DNA of 5,367 bases from Candidatus Sodaliphilus limicaballi (lineage in GTDB: Bacteria; Bacteroidota; Bacteroidia; Bacteroidales; Muribaculaceae): the NCBI GenBank assembly GCA_018065815.1, contig JAGHSP010000131.1:1-5367 (forward strand), read 5' to 3'. Position 1 is the stretch's first letter, and the number at the start of each line of letters is the position of its first letter. The notes beneath the pieces are model-generated. The model had not been told where the DNA came from, did no database searches, and worked only from the letters and a program-made list of their open reading frames with translations. Shown here piece by piece: positions 5,295 to 5,367 of the stretch. Position numbers and translations under genes: made by a program.

Positions 5295-5367
5295 AATACT
5301 ATTATTCAAAATTCGATATTAATAAACTTACAACTGGATATTTGTCCCCGCCCAGACCTTATGAAAA
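5291..5367 (+). CDS. N-terminus of an unidentified protein, cut by the window end
   Basis: The ATG at 5291 opens a frame of 25 full codons that is still open at the window edge. The protein begins MKYYYSKFDINKLTTGYLSP. I do not recognise it, and there is no obvious signal peptide or membrane segment in this part. The start overlaps the stop of the preceding frame as ATGA (5291-5294), a common arrangement in co-translated pairs. There is no clear Shine-Dalgarno, as expected in Bacteroidota. It lies in the AT-rich right-hand tail. The short length means chance cannot be excluded. Confidence 0.4.
   Translation, partial: MKYYYSKFDINKLTTGYLSPPRPYE

Noticed and set aside
1..5367. CRISPR array, tRNA, rRNA or phage attachment site
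   Set aside because: No regularly spaced repeats, tRNA-like cloverleaf or T-loop sequence, rRNA sequence or integrase gene was seen on reading both strands.

Overview
The window looks like chromosomal DNA from a Bacteroidota genome, most likely order Bacteroidales (Bacteroides, Prevotella or Muribaculaceae-like). The grounds are a TAnnTTTG-type -7 promoter box ahead of the middle operon, A-rich leaders with few Shine-Dalgarno sequences, the protein families present, and intergenic repeats of a style I associate with this phylum. Genus cannot be decided from the sequence alone.

Layout. Positions 1-142 are non-coding and hold a fragment of an intergenic repeat and two overlapping hairpins. Positions 143-1840 encode a complete SulP-family anion transporter with a C-terminal STAS domain. 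Its best match in motif and length is the BicA-type sodium/bicarbonate branch. A strong intrinsic terminator follows at 1864-1908. The gap to 2213 is a repeat region: a degenerate CACAGATTACACTG-type segment, then a 90-nt imperfect palindrome (2035-2124) whose arms are related to the fragment upstream of the transporter. The gap ends in a Bacteroidota promoter and a possible operator.

Positions 2214-4965 look like one operon of three genes on the + strand: a 159-aa four-helix membrane protein of unknown function, a 68-aa XRE/Cro-type regulator overlapping it by 11 nt, and, 30 nt later, a 681-aa DUF2339-type protein with roughly 20 membrane helices. The first two resemble a common 'membrane protein plus small XRE regulator' pair in which the membrane protein may control the regulator. 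This is inference from gene order.

After 4965 the sequence changes character. Two hairpins (5005-5033 and 5043-5081) have unrelated stems but carry the same loop motif, AGAACCGTCCC. From about 5100 the GC content falls to about 28% by hand count, against about half in the transporter gene. This AT-rich tail holds a roughly 60-codon open frame without a clear start, probably frameshifted, joined by an ATGA overlap to an unidentified reading frame that runs off the window. It looks like the edge of an acquired accessory region.

The strongest candidates for something undescribed are the hairpin pair and the AT-rich gene pair at the right end. The remaining genes belong to recognisable families.
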